A stretch of 64,000 bases of DNA from Anniella stebbinsi (lineage: Eukaryota > Chordata > Lepidosauria > Squamata > Anniellidae), in the NCBI GenBank assembly GCA_029215795.1, contig JARDYH010000005.1:38508001-38572000 (forward strand). Direction: 5' to 3'. The notes beneath the pieces are model-generated. The model searched no databases. It had not been told where the DNA came from and was given only the letters and a program-made list of their open reading frames with translations. This document shows positions 1 through 10,337 of this stretch, in pieces. A program made the translations under genes and the position numbers. Every line of letters begins with the position of its first letter. Positions within the stretch are counted from its first letter, which is position 1.

Positions 1-98
1 AAAGTTACTGAGGCATTTTATTAGTGTTGTTCTATGAGTATATATTTCAGACATTCATGACTGAATTCAGCAAAGTCATAATGGGATGTTTACACAAA

Positions 99-232
99 TA
101 AGAACATAAGAAGAGCTGTGGTGGATCAGACCAAGGGTCCATCTAGTCCAGCATTCTATCCGCACAGAAACCCACAAGCTGGACAAGAGTGCAACAGCAC
201 CCTCCCACCCATACTTTTGCCATCATGCCTTG
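99..232 (-). mobile_element. CR1 LINE 3' end
   Basis: On the plus strand it opens with AGAACATAAGAAGAG, followed by GGATCAGACCAAGGGTCC and ATCTAGTCCAGCA. These are the reverse complement of the closing words of amniote CR1 3' UTRs, which end in repeats of ATTCTTATG type. The copy is 5'-truncated and diverged. Confidence 0.75.
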
Positions 233-258
233 CAACCCTTTATTGGTGTCACTCTCTA

Positions 259-335
259 CCCCAGTCGTCCCCAACCTGGTGCCCTCCAAATGTGTTGGAC
301 TACAATGTGTTGGCCACCATGTTGGCCTAGGGAAG
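259..335. repeat. Half copy of a palindromic CTCCAGATGTT-type MITE
   Basis: The words CCCCAACCTGGTGCCCTCCA and GTTGGACTACA match the arm of a palindromic element found about ten more times in this window. Only one arm is recognisable. Family assignment (hAT-like) is inference. Confidence 0.55.
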
Positions 336-1484
336 AGAAAAACAGTTATCTCATCTATTGTGGGCACAAGAAATCTGACAAGTGGTTCCTCCCCCAGCAT
401 AATGATCACCGTGTTTAGTAGCAGGGTAGACGATACTCCTGCTCTTCCCTCAGTTTCTCTTGCTTGAAAGTCACCGTGTTCAAGAGTCTGTAGTAACTCT
501 TCATATGAACATAGACTCAATGAGAACAAGAGTTAAAGTCTGTTTGCAAAAACAGAAGCAATGGGTAGGACAAAAGTTGTGGAGGGTTACTACTGGGAAC
601 AGGCAGATCAATCTGTACGGAATAATTAAGGAAAGGCAAGATCAGAAGAAGGGACGGACAAGGAGAAGACTAGAAAGGCAGGTAGAATAAAGGTGTTGGT
701 GTAGCCAGTGCTGCTGCTGGCATTGGACCATGGGGTCTCTGTGTAGTAGCTTAGATGCTAGAGCCAAATGGCCAAAGGGCAGGGAAATAATATTAAAATA
801 AATAAAATACATTAGCAGACATGGTTGAATGAATCCAGTTGTTCAGACAGCAGAAGTGTTTATATAAATTAGTAGCCAGTTGCTAGTCAGGAACTGGCTC
901 AGCAGGGGAGCATTGATTCTTTCCTAGTGAGAATGTATAAAAATAACAGAGGTTCTTTGATATGCTGATATGGTGCTCCGATAAAATGCTGCTCTAGGCT
1001 ACTTAGTGTAGGGATGTCTAGATTGTGTGAAATCCATCCTATGTGTGTTTCATAGATTGTGCAGTGTCGTTTGTTTCGGTGTCCGTTCATAGACAGATTT
1101 GATTTCCCCCCATTACATGGAAAAATATGCAATTAATTCCATAAGAAAGTTCTCAACAATTTACATAATTTATGTTAATACGTAACATTTAGCATATTGT
1201 CCCCCATTCCATTTGACTTTTCCCTGCATATATTTTCCAGCATGGCATATGTCTCAGCAGAAATTTGTGAATAAATTTGCATAAATTTTGGGAAAGTAAA
1301 AATACTATAATCTGGAGAGCTGCGGACTCCTTGTGGCCTGGGGAGGCCAGTTCATAGCAGATTCCGCAGGAGAGATTCTTAGAAATCTGAACTCATTTTA
1401 ATCCATGTTGAATTTCTCCAGCATCCCTGATGGAGTGACTACTCAGGTTTGACTATTAATTAGACTGACTTTATCTTAGTGCTT
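336..1484. other. Unclassified intronic sequence
   Basis: I see no gene, splice-flanked exon or named repeat here. Short open frames at 460-690 and 899-1132 (minus) look like chance frames in AT-rich DNA. Confidence 0.5.
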
Positions 1485-1835
1485 CTTAGAATGGATTTGG
1501 TTCTCCTTTTCTGCACTATTTCCAGGTCTATAATATGCTTTTTGAGGACTGTATACAGTATTTCAAATGGGATCACACCATACATTTTATAAGGACATTA
1601 CTATTCTTGCAGTTTTATTTTCCACCTTTATCCTAATCGTCCCTAGCATGGAATTTATTGCTGCCCTAGCTGCTACAAACTGAGTTGAAGATTTCATTGA
1701 GCAATGGCTCCAAAAACTCTTTCCCTAACAGTCACCATCAGCTGAGGATCCCTCTCCCCAACCCCATTAGTGTATATGTGATTAGGATGTTCTGCCCCAA
1801 TGTGCATCATTTCACATTTACTTACATTGATCCAC
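1485..1835 (-). mobile_element. Old CR1/L3-like LINE fragment (RT C-terminal region)
   Basis: Read on the minus strand, it contains degenerate coding words such as CEMMHIGAEHPNHIYTNG. This segment lies after the reverse transcriptase core in L3/CR1 LINEs, where the usual form is KCxVMHIGxxNPxxxYxxNG. Further 3' are the usual NSMLGxIR-like and PHLEYCVQ-like segments in broken frames. Frameshifts and stops are frequent, so it is an old copy. A related piece at about 2125-2215 continues it upstream on the minus strand, so the element appears split by 1836-2124. Confidence 0.65.
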
Positions 1836-2124
1836 TTTTTTAAAATGTAAAAGTAAGTGTGAGGGACTGTAGAAGAGGTGGGGAGGGCTTTAACCCTTTG
1901 CCACCCCACTGTGGTCCTGATCTATACCCCCCCGCCCCCATGACTGCAATTTGCATTGCCAAAAATGGTCTATTGAAACAAATGGATCAATTTTTGGCTA
2001 TCCAAACTGCAGGTGTGGACATCCCTGGTCTTGATTTGGATTGTAGTAGGGGGCAAAAGGCTAAAGCCCCCTATTCCCATATTAGGGTTCCAATCCAGAT
2101 TTAGTTCCCTTTACATTTGAGTAA
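1836..2124. repeat. Probable insertion splitting the CR1/L3 relic
   Basis: The CR1/L3 match stops near 1835 and resumes near 2125 with a TTGGAGAGATCCTTTTG segment. The intervening DNA contains C-rich tracts and no clear terminal repeats. I infer an insertion but cannot name it. Confidence 0.35.
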
Positions 2125-2215
2125 AGGGGAAAAGATGTAGCTGTTAGTGAGGCTCTTATTCACCCAATTTGGAGAGATCCTTTTGAAAATCTCATTGACC
2201 AGGTTTGCATGATCA
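2125..2215 (-). mobile_element. CR1/L3 relic, continuation
   Basis: CACCCAATTTGGAGAGATCC matches the segment that neighbours the 1485-1835 piece in L3/CR1 LINEs. Same orientation as that piece. Confidence 0.5.
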
Positions 2216-2596
2216 CGGTAGTTCATTGTGCCTTATTTTAGCCTCAATGAGCAGCGGTGCTCTGTGGGTGCCATCCCAAATTTTCAAGCAATGGCTTGTT
2301 ATGTCATCCAAACCTGGGGATTGTCAGTTATGCAAGAATTAAACAAACCTCACAGAAACCATGGCCTGTTTTAGGGTTATGTGAGTGTTGTTTCAGACAA
2401 TACAACAAGCCGCGGCTGTGGCTTAAATATTCAAAATGGTTGCCCATGCCACAACTCACTCATGGCCCATGGTGGGCTGTTTGATCATGCCACCATCCCC
2501 CTGTCTGTTTCGGTTCTGAATGGTGTCATCCATAAACAGCCATTTCACAGTTGACCCTTAGCTCCAGGTAAGCTATAGATTATCTCCTCACCAATG
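2216..2596. other. Unclassified intronic sequence
   Basis: The words GTCATCCAAACC and TTTCAGACAATACAACA resemble termini of the MITE group at 9642, 25467 and 43914. No full inverted repeat or direct repeat was found. Confidence 0.35.
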
Positions 2597-2601
2597 TAAA
2601 T

Positions 2602-3206
2602 TGTCATGCCTCCCTCGGATCCTTCTGAGGATGAAGGGGAAGGGCAGGTTGCAGATCCAGTTGAGGGTCCTAGCACAGAAATAGGTCCAGAGCCCTCACC
2701 ACCAGATAATGGCCAATGCCTTGCCACAGCCCCTCCGTCTGATTCAGAGGACCAAGTTCCATTGACCCCTGCAGAGTGAAGGAGGCTTAATGTAGGAGAA
2801 CAACGGAGACAAGTGTCGGCCCGTTTAAGGAAAAAAGCCTGCCAGGAGACTGGAGACTAATTACCAGCAGTTGCTCCAGGACGCTGGAGATAAAGCTGCT
2901 GGAATTTCACAGATCGGCACTGAAGTGCAACTTCAGATCAACATGCGGGTTCTCCTCCACCTGTTCCTGGACCCTGAACCTTGCCTCACCTGAACATGAC
3001 TTCCCTGTATTTTGGACCCTGGCCTGAAAAGACCCTTCTCTGCCTCAGTGAACTGGCTTCGAAGAACTGGTAACCTCCCAAGCCTTGCTTGGCCTCATCG
3101 CGCCCTCCCTTCTTCCCTGGCCTTGACGGGTTTATTGCTGGTTATCTGCAGGAGATTTACGGCCATTCCTTGTAAGTCAACATTGGTCAGCTGGCAAAGC
3201 CTGACA
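2602..3206 (+). mobile_element. Solo LTR (copy A), TSD TAAAT
   Basis: This 605-bp segment starts TGTCATG and ends CTGACA. It is flanked by a perfect 5-bp direct repeat TAAAT (2597-2601 and 3207-3211), the hallmark of an integrated LTR. There is no internal retroelement sequence, so it is a solo LTR left by recombination. An ATG at LTR base 5 (2606) opens a 57-codon frame rich in Glu, Asp, Pro and Ser that stops at 2777. Three more LTRs in the window share the first seven bases and this frame start. Whether it is Ty3/Gypsy or an endogenous retrovirus cannot be decided without internal sequence. Confidence 0.85.
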
Positions 3207-3211
3207 TAAAT

Positions 3212-4618
3212 GTTCTCACCAATCCTCATTACTTTAAGAATGGCTGAGGACAGGCAATAGTTCTTAAGTGTTGAAGACTATACGATAGAGGCATTGTTTC
3301 CCGTGGTGTGCACACACATTCCTTGTGCTCCATTGCCTTCACCAATTAAATCAATTTTGCAGATCTTTGGAGCACTACAAAACCCATGAAAAGTGAGTGG
3401 AATTAGATGTTATGCTTAACATAGGAATGCCCACCAAACTGCCCAGCCCCATATTGAATTTTCTCTCCTCTTCCCATAATAGGCACAACTCACCTGTGTC
3501 ATGACATCATCATATTGGGCATTTCCGTGCCCCCCATTCTAAATCACTGGCTGATGCTGGCAGAGTTAGGGAAACAGCATTGGTAAGTGTGCCTAAACGA
3601 TACAGGGAGAAAGGACAGAACTTTCAACATGGCTGCCAGTTTCAGCAGCAGCCTTGTGTCTCATGTAACTTATGGATCTACTCGGACACAATAGTGGGAT
3701 GGTTATACACACTACAAACATGGTTGCCTCTATCATACCACCTCCAGCTTTCTGAATAAATGACTGCCTTTCTCTAGTCTGTATGTAAGTAATTCTTGGA
3801 TTTATGGAGAATTAAAGAGCTTTCTTCCCCAAGAAGCTAAGCTTAAAATATTTTTTATAAATACGGCATCATAGATGCTACTGAATTTGTGCAACACTAC
3901 TGTAGAGTTTTTTTTTCAAGGATTCAGGTCTTTGCATCTTAAAAAAAAGAAAAATAAAGAAAAGGGCTCACATTGATTTCTTTGTTCAGTAAATATAATG
4001 TCATCAGAACTTGACTGTGTAACATGAGCACTATATCAATTGACAATTGGGGCTGGTGGCTAAAGAGTGGGATATAGAACTTAAGAAAAAAAATCTAATT
4101 TTCTAAATGCTGATTTCTGCCTTAAAAGAATAATCTCTTCACAGCTGTGAGAAAGTGCCATTCTCCAATTCTTACTGACATTATGGAACAGAATGTGTAG
4201 AACCTAATATGATGTCCACAGGCAAAAGAGTCTGTCCTTTTCTTCACTTTAAATTACAAATGTTCTTGTCGAATCCCAAAGACCCTTGAAGCGATTTGAA
4301 AGCATAAGGAAAGGAAGGCACATGGCTCAATTTTTCAGTGTTCAGTGTTCACAAGGACTGATGGCCTAAGGCTCTATGTCTCATAATCTTAATATACTCA
4401 AGACTGTGAGACAGCATGTTATTGTCTGCATCTCATTGTCTGTACACTTAAATCTTCAAAGACCTAAGTCAATGCAGAAAATGACTTCTATAATAAAAAC
4501 AGTATATCTTGAACAGAACACAACAGTGTTAATTAGCATCTCACTCTCATTATTACACTTCAATGGTGAGAGAGAAGGCAAATTGTACTGTGTTTCCATC
4601 ATTCACATAGGTTTAGGC
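3212..4618. other. Unclassified intronic sequence
   Basis: AT-rich, with homopolymer runs (for example near 3909 and 3940). No exon, terminal-repeat element or named family recognised. Confidence 0.5.
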
Positions 4619-4703
4619 TGCAATCTTGTGACCACTTACCTGGGACTATACCCCATTGAGCTCAGTGGAACTACCTTCTGACTGGACATGCATAGTATTA
4701 CGC
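4619..4703. repeat. Short dispersed repeat (GCAATC...CTTACCTGGGA type)
   Basis: The words GCAATCTTGTGACCACTTACC, CCCCATTGAGCTCAGTGG and GACTGGACATGCATAG recur in diverged form at about 12605, 21240, 31962, 57668 and 58105. It is about 80 bp long and is a common squamate-style interspersed repeat. I do not know its family name. Confidence 0.6.
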
Positions 4704-4851
4704 TGTTAATTAGTTAAGATAATAGGATGCATTTTTTGCCATTATAAGTAGCAGAAAATGTCTGCAGCTGTTCCAAATGATAGTTGCCCTAAACACCCTC
4801 CAATTCACATTTTATCTCCACCCCCACCGCCATGTTTCCAAGTGCTTTTGT

Positions 4852-5408
4852 TGTCATGCCTCCCCCAGAGTCCTCATAATCAGAGGACAAAGGGGAAGAG
4901 CAAGCTCCAGTGGATCCTGTGGAAGGGACTAGCAGCAAAGAAGGACAACACACTTTACTTTCAGAGGGCAGGCTGAAGCCCCTTTAACAGAGTCAGACGA
5001 TGATGATGGGGGATCACGAGACTCCTCCAACCCCTGCTGAGTGCAGGCTCAGGAGAGGGAGGGATCAGCATCTGTCCGCAGACTGTCAAGAGCTTGGATG
5101 CTACAGGGCTAATTGCCAGTACCTGATGTCAGGTCAAAGTTCTGAGCAGCCCAGGGAAGATGCTGGAAACAACACACACACTTCAGTGTTCGGCCCATCC
5201 AGCTCTCCGTGCATCTGAACTCTCTGCTGAACCGAGACCCCAACTCTGCCTGTATCCAGAAGCCCTACTCGCTTACTCCAGAACTGCATTATTGGACTCT
5301 GTTGGCATCCCAGCCAACTAAGGAATCCAGCTGCAGTTTTTCTGGCTGGGCCTCCACACTTGATAACGATTGCCATAACTCTCCGCTCATAGCTGGCAAA
5401 CGTGGACA
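4852..5408 (+). mobile_element. Solo LTR (copy B), TSD TTTGT
   Basis: This 557-bp segment starts TGTCATGCC, identical to copy A for the first nine bases, and ends GGACA. Perfect 5-bp direct repeats TTTGT flank it (4847-4851 and 5409-5413). The ATG at LTR base 5 is kept, but its frame closes after seven codons at a TAA. The bases beyond that stop still resemble the acidic frame of copy A, so the frame looks secondarily broken. No internal element sequence is present. Confidence 0.85.
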
Positions 5409-5413
5409 TTTGT

Positions 5414-6403
5414 TGCTCTCCTTGGGGTTTGGCAAAGCTTGGGGAACAAATATCATGCAAACAGTTTAACTATCTTATATGCAATAAGCTTAAAAGCTGG
5501 CTTTAGGTACCATGTGTAAGCCACACCTCTTCATCCCTATGCACAAAAAACTGAGCAATATTCATAAACATTCTAACTTCCCAGACAGAAACGGTCAGCA
5601 ATAGGATATTGACAAGTATTTAGAAAATCTGGGACGGAAGTGAAAAGTCACTTTTTCTTGGCAAATATTGCCATGTGGGTGGGGGCTAGGAAGGGCTGAA
5701 TATTGTTGGCAGCAAGGGGTGTGTGCAAGGCGGATAGCCTGGGAAATTGAGTTGTAGCGGTTCAGAAGCAGGCAGCAGAACAGAGCTTGGCTGAGCAGCA
5801 GGGATGTGATGGAAGGCTGGATAGTGCAACAGAAGCCTGAGGGCAAACAGTAGAGAGGAAGCATGGTATTGAGGATCAATCTGGCAGAAAACATCATATA
5901 GGGGCAGGAGGAGAGACTATGGAGGTTTGGGGCCTAGGGAATTGTGGACCAGATACTAAGGGACAGTAAAACCAATGAGATGGTATGTTAGAGGGCAGCG
6001 GTAGAGGTAGAAATGAATGAATTTTGCATATTGTTCTGATCTAACCAGACATGGGTGTATGTCTCCCTAGGTTATTTAAATTATATTGCCCATTGATATA
6101 TATGTTTGGAAATCTCTTGAGTTTTATGGACATCTTGGAAAAATCCAACAATTTGGGTTTGCTCCATTATACATTTTCAATATACAGAACTGAATTCAGT
6201 TTAAGTTAGAAATTTGAAAATTAAGCAGGAATTTCAAGATACATTGGATCCAGGATGTTACTATTAGATAAAAAGTATCAATTCATCTGTTAGATCCAAC
6301 CATCACATTCAAACAGAGTCATTCTTAAACATTCACACTCTTAAACAACACCCGTCCTTGACACCAATGTCCACTTAAATATGTTTTTGGTTATTTCACT
6401 TAC
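5414..6403. other. Unclassified intronic sequence flanking the exon
   Basis: Nothing named was seen in the stretch from the LTR to the exon donor. The 5590-5920 part is purine-biased and unique-looking. Confidence 0.45.
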
Positions 6404-6487
6404 GGAGAAGGTATTCAGAGCTGTCATGATCATAGTCGTTGTCTTCAGGGAAGTGGTTGATTCGAAAACAGTGGTCTTTATATATCC
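6404..6487 (-). CDS. CACNG4: CACNG4 exon 2, TARP gamma-4 (one internal coding exon)
   Basis: On the minus strand, a T/C-rich tract ending TTTCCAG precedes the exon and CTCC|GTAAGT ends it. The 84-bp exon enters and leaves in phase 1 and encodes 27 whole codons: IYKDHC, then [21 protein letters not shown]. In transmembrane AMPA-receptor regulatory proteins (claudin-like, four membrane helices) the short second coding exon has this length and phase. It encodes the part of the first extracellular loop that leads into membrane helix 2. CF-R-I-N-H and the [13 protein letters not shown] wording fit gamma-4. From memory, gamma-2 and gamma-3 read IDHFPEDADYE and gamma-8 reads INHFPEDTDYDHDSAEY. The Asp before HC is a Gly in the mammalian protein as I recall it. 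The protein acts at synaptic membranes, modulating AMPA receptor gating and trafficking. Exons 1, 3 and 4 are outside the window. Confidence 0.92.
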
Positions 6488-6490
6488 CTG

Positions 6491-7227
6491 GAAAGGAAGA
6501 AAAACAACAATGAAACAGTTTGGAACATGCTTGGAAGAAGCCTGCCAGATGATGCCTTCTAACCAGGATTTGGTTGGCAATCCTCCCATCCTTAGGAGAA
6601 GAAATACAATCAGGTGAGTCAATGCTTGCACAAAATAGTGTCTGTGAGAGAGGGATCTTGGGATTGAATTAGTCTATGGTCTTGTTCTTGCCAAATACTG
6701 AGTGATTACCTTTTTCAGCATGACTAGGCTAGCTCTATTTTAAAAAAAAATCCATTGGTAAGAATGGGATGATGAACAGTCCTCTTTTCAAGATCAAAAG
6801 CACAAATCTGTATATCTGCTCTTTCTGTTGTATCATGAATTCTCCCCGTCAAACAGCTTTTTAAAATTGCCATATTTTTGTAGACACATTCTTCTGTGCC
6901 AAAAGTAAGACAGAAATAATTTCCAAAATGACAGACTGGATGCAGGCAGATGCCCTTTTAACCGAAGCAACTGCACGTTTTTTCATTTGGATTGTCACCC
7001 TCATTTTCCCCAGTGTTTTCCTTGAAATCTGTTTCTTTTCTTTTCCTTTTATGGATTTCCCACAAAGTTGATGATTCATGATCTTTCCTCGCAGACAGCC
7101 CATTTAAGTCAAGATGGCAGATGCTTAAAATGAGTGTACTTGTTGAACATAGTCCTACTGGAGAAAACCTCAATGAGGGACAATAGATGTCCAATTGACC
7201 AGCTTTAACCCTTTTATAGCAGTCGTC
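6491..7227. other. Unclassified intronic sequence
   Basis: No repeat or coding signal was recognised beside the exon acceptor. Confidence 0.45.
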
Positions 7228-7560
7228 GGGCCCAGTTCAGATGTGACAATAAGCCAGAACTGCTGAGAATTCTGGCTTATCATGAATAAGTAAGCATACT
7301 ACTGCATACTGATCAATGCTCCCGCTTGAGTCCTTCTGCCAACAGGAGCACTTAAACAAACAGGGGAATATCTGCCCTTAGTTTGTTTACTGTTACATCC
7401 AAATTGGGATCACTGGCTTGCTGCTCTTTTAACAAGACAGAATTATAAGCCAGGATTTGTTCTTGGATGAATCAAGTGGGGGCAATCAAGCAGCAGGCAC
7501 AAGTATGTTTACTTATTCATGGTAAGCCAGAATTTACAGCAATTCTGGTTTACCATGACT
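7228..7560. repeat. Inverted-repeat element
   Basis: The segment 7243-7303 (AAGCCAGAACTGCTG..AAGTAAGCATAC) pairs with 7503-7560 read in reverse. Each arm is itself near-palindromic around AATTCTGGCTTA. This looks like a nonautonomous DNA transposon whose ends I could not fix. Confidence 0.5.
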
Positions 7561-7591
7561 TGAGATTGTGGCTGTAGAGTATTGCTTGGCT

Positions 7592-7912
7592 TAGGCTGTC
7601 CATATGAAAATGAGGATAGGGCTCATGTAACTTTAACAGTTGTAGAGAAAAGGGAATTTCAGCCAGTGTCATTTGTATGCAATTAGTTCCTGGTTGAAAT
7701 TCCCTCTTCATCACAACAGTTAAAGTTGCAGGCACTATACTTGAATGACCATATACAAAAGAAGGCAGGGCCCCTGCAACTTTAACTGTTGTGATGAAGA
7801 GGGAATTTCACCAGGAACTAATTGCATACAAATGACACTGGCTGAAATTCCCTTTTCTCTACAACTGTTAAAGTTACATGAGCCCTGTCCTCCTTTTCAT
7901 ATGGTCAGCTTA
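7592..7912. mobile_element. Dimeric palindromic MITE, family GGTGACCATATG (copy 1)
   Basis: It is bounded by TA at 7592-7593 and 7911-7912. The terminal inverted repeat is GGCTGTCCATATG against CATATGGTCAGC. It has two palindromic halves, each carrying TTTAACAGTTGT, a GGGAATTTCAG word, and CACAACAGTTAAAG or its complement. An internal copy of the terminus (GAATGACCATATAC) separates the halves. TA target duplication suggests Tc1/mariner-type mobilisation, which is inference. Confidence 0.75.
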
Positions 7913-8151
7913 GCTTGGCTGATATTTAATAACCAGACCACCTAGGGCTGTTGTGGAGACCCAATGGATCAGTTTAAATTTTTTTGACTGTTTTTATCTC
8001 TTCCTTTTCGCATAAGGAGTTTTTAAGGAGTTCTGGTTTCGTAACACGAATGAGGCTGCATCAATCAAGCTGGAACGATGGTGCTTTTGCCCACTAATGG
8101 ATAACATGCCTGGCTTTAAAGCAGGAGTGGGGAAGATGCAGTCTCTCCTAG

Positions 8152-8275
8152 GTCAGCCATTCCCAACTTGGTGCCCTCCTGATGTTTTGGATTTCAACTG
8201 CTATCAGCCCAGCCAGCATGGCTAATGGTAACGAATGCTGGGAGTTGTAGTCCAATACAACTAGAAAGCACAAAG
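8152..8275. repeat. Palindromic hAT-like MITE
   Basis: The arms read ATTCCCAACTTGGTGCCCTC and TGGGAGTTGTAGTCCA around a centre AGCCAGCATGGCTAATGG. Same family as 23724, 27453, 30575, 50920 and 58484. Confidence 0.65.
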
Positions 8276-8682
8276 TTGAGAGGGCAGCCCTAGGTTTTAT
8301 TAACACAGAGGAAAATAAAGTGGACTTCACCTGGCACATATAGTGAGGGCTCCAGATGATTATGTCTGGGGAGATCATGGGGCAGCTGGCGGTCCCTACA
8401 GTGGCAGTCTAAAGCAGGGTTGGCCAACAACTGTGTTCCCAGATGGTCATTCGTTTCTCTTGACAGTAGTCTATGGGCCAAAAGTATATTTTGCTGCAAT
8501 GTAAAATAGTCAGCACCACCTTCTCTTCAAGGTTTCAGAGTCATGGCACACATAAGAAACCCAAACAGAGATCTGACATTCAAGTGTGTACTCTATCTTT
8601 TACAACTTTTGAAAACAATTTTTCTTTTCATTATGAGTGAAACAGTCAGCATACTGTAATTCAAATTTGACAGGGTTGATAG

Positions 8683-9180
8683 CAGCCAGAGATGGATCAG
8701 AAATCCGTTCAGTTTGCATTTTGAACACATTCACACTTCCTGAACCTAAACATGAAACAAAATGCACTTTGTTGTCAAAATCCATATATTTCCAAAGTTT
8801 GAGATGCAGTTCATGGACAAAAAAGCACATAAAAAATGTGCATGTTTTGAAGTATGCGCACAAAAATGTGAACACTAAAAATGCACAGAAATGTGTATAT
8901 TTAAAAAATATGTATAAAATGCATTTTAAAAAATACACACGTTTTATTCATTGGAAAATCACTTGAAAATCAGTGTACTTTTGAAAAGTGCACATAAAGA
9001 TGCATACATTAAAATGTGTACAAAATATGTCTTTTTAAAAAAGTGCATGAAAATACATAAATGTTTTTGTGATAATGGGAAAAAAATTATGGTCTGATGC
9101 AAAATAGGGATGGAATAAACTTTGTGTTGGAACAATGAGAACTTGACCACAATCAGGTCTGACTAATTTGCCCATCCCTG
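8683..9180. repeat. Degenerate AT-rich element with TGCAC/AAAA microrepeats
   Basis: The core (8813-9070) is a run of loosely repeated units such as AAAATGTGCATG, AATGCACAG and AAAAGTGCACAT. The right edge TTTGCCCATCCCTGC looks like a transposon terminus. A matching left terminus (near AGAGATGGATCAG) is weak. Confidence 0.45.
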
Positions 9181-9641
9181 CAGATATCACCATTTCAGGG
9201 GCTGGATCTGACCATCTCTCCTGGCCTCCAATGTATGTATAAGACAGCATCTTTTAAGATGAAAAACCAGCATTACAATTCAGTCTATTTCCATGTGTGA
9301 ACTGCTCCCCTGGTAGTCTTGCAAGTTGAAATCATTATTTTTTTCTTTGTCGTGTTATTCTGTGCATACATAGGCATTGGGTGCTTTCCATTCTAGCATA
9401 AGAAGACTTGAAACCATTCAAAAGCCACAACTGTATTAGATGGATTTTAGGTGCACATGGTCAGGATACAGCTGTGGATTTACTTTACCGCTGGCAATAA
9501 TGGTTACAAGAAGCCACTAATCCAGAGGATTTCCAGATTCCTTTGTGCGCTTGTTAAACACAGTCTGTGATTGGCACATGACGGCTTGAACAGTGATGCT
9601 GCCAGGGATTGTTCACTGCCAGGTGTTTCAGGCACACTATA

Positions 9642-9872
9642 CATTGGTTCAATTCGGACGACACAATAAACAACTGGTGTGGGGGAAACAATCGTCAGTT
9701 GTTTTGACTATTGTGTCATCCGAGTGCTGCCATAGTCAACTCAGCGCTGATCTTCATCCACACCACAGTTGATTATTACCATGTTGTGTGGGGAGTGCCC
9801 CATAGGGTTAGCGTGAGGGTTAGGGTTAGTCAACCCACCATTGACTATCGTGTCGTCCGAATTGAGCCAATG
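9642..9872. mobile_element. MITE with about 30-bp terminal inverted repeats, TSD TATA
   Basis: The left end CATTGGTTCAATTCGGACG pairs with the right end CGTCCGAATTGAGCCAATG. The inverted repeat continues inward through ACACAATA/TATCGTGT. TATA flanks it at 9638-9641 and 9873-9876. A GGTTAGGGTTAG stretch inside is only two telomere-like units. Its terminus word resembles those of the elements at 25467 and 43914. Confidence 0.75.
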
Positions 9873-10024
9873 TATAGTAAATAGCATCAGCCAAGTAACA
9901 GCAGTGGTGGGTGTAAAATGATGCACCAGGGATTGTCAGTAAAGAAGATGAATTAAGGTTCAATTCACCTGATTCTTAGGTCACTTTCTCCCACAGTCTT
10001 CTAATCAGTGGCTCACCACTCAGT

Positions 10025-10337
10025 TAGGGTGACCATATAGAAAGGAGGACAGGGCTCTTGTATCTTTAACAGTTGTAGTGAAAAGGGAATTAAAGCAGGT
10101 GCCATTTGTATGCATTTAGAACCTGGTGGAATTCCCTCTTCATCACAACAGTTAAAGCTGCAGGAGCCCTGCCCTCTTTAGTATCTGGTCAAGAGGGCAA
10201 GACTCCGGCAGCTTTAACTGTTATGATGAAGAGGAAATTTCACCAGGTGCTGCATACATACAAATGACACCTGCTGAATTTCCCTTTTCAATACAACTGT
10301 TAAAGATACAGGAGCTCTGTCCTCCTTTCCATATGAT
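10025..10337. mobile_element. Dimeric palindromic MITE, family GGTGACCATATG (copy 2)
   Basis: The left end is TAGGGTGACCATATAG. Two palindromic halves meet near 10175-10195 at an internal terminus-like TATCTGGTCAAG. The right terminus is cut after CCATATGAT where the next copy begins directly. Confidence 0.75.

Larger units (their letters stand above)
1..6403 (-). other. CACNG4: CACNG4 intron 2 (partial)
   Basis: This is inferred from the exon at 6404-6487, whose GTAAGT donor points left on the minus strand. I searched the minus strand for the next TARP exon, which should begin with a VRASS-like segment followed by a membrane helix, and did not find it. It probably lies left of the window. 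The stretch holds CR1/L3 relics, two solo LTRs and unclassified AT-rich sequence. Confidence 0.75.

Noticed and set aside
6341..6631. 96-codon minus-strand frame over the exon
   Set aside because: It reads the CACNG4 exon in the wrong frame and runs through both splice sites.
9816..9834. Interstitial telomere repeat
   Set aside because: Only two TTAGGG-like units inside a MITE.
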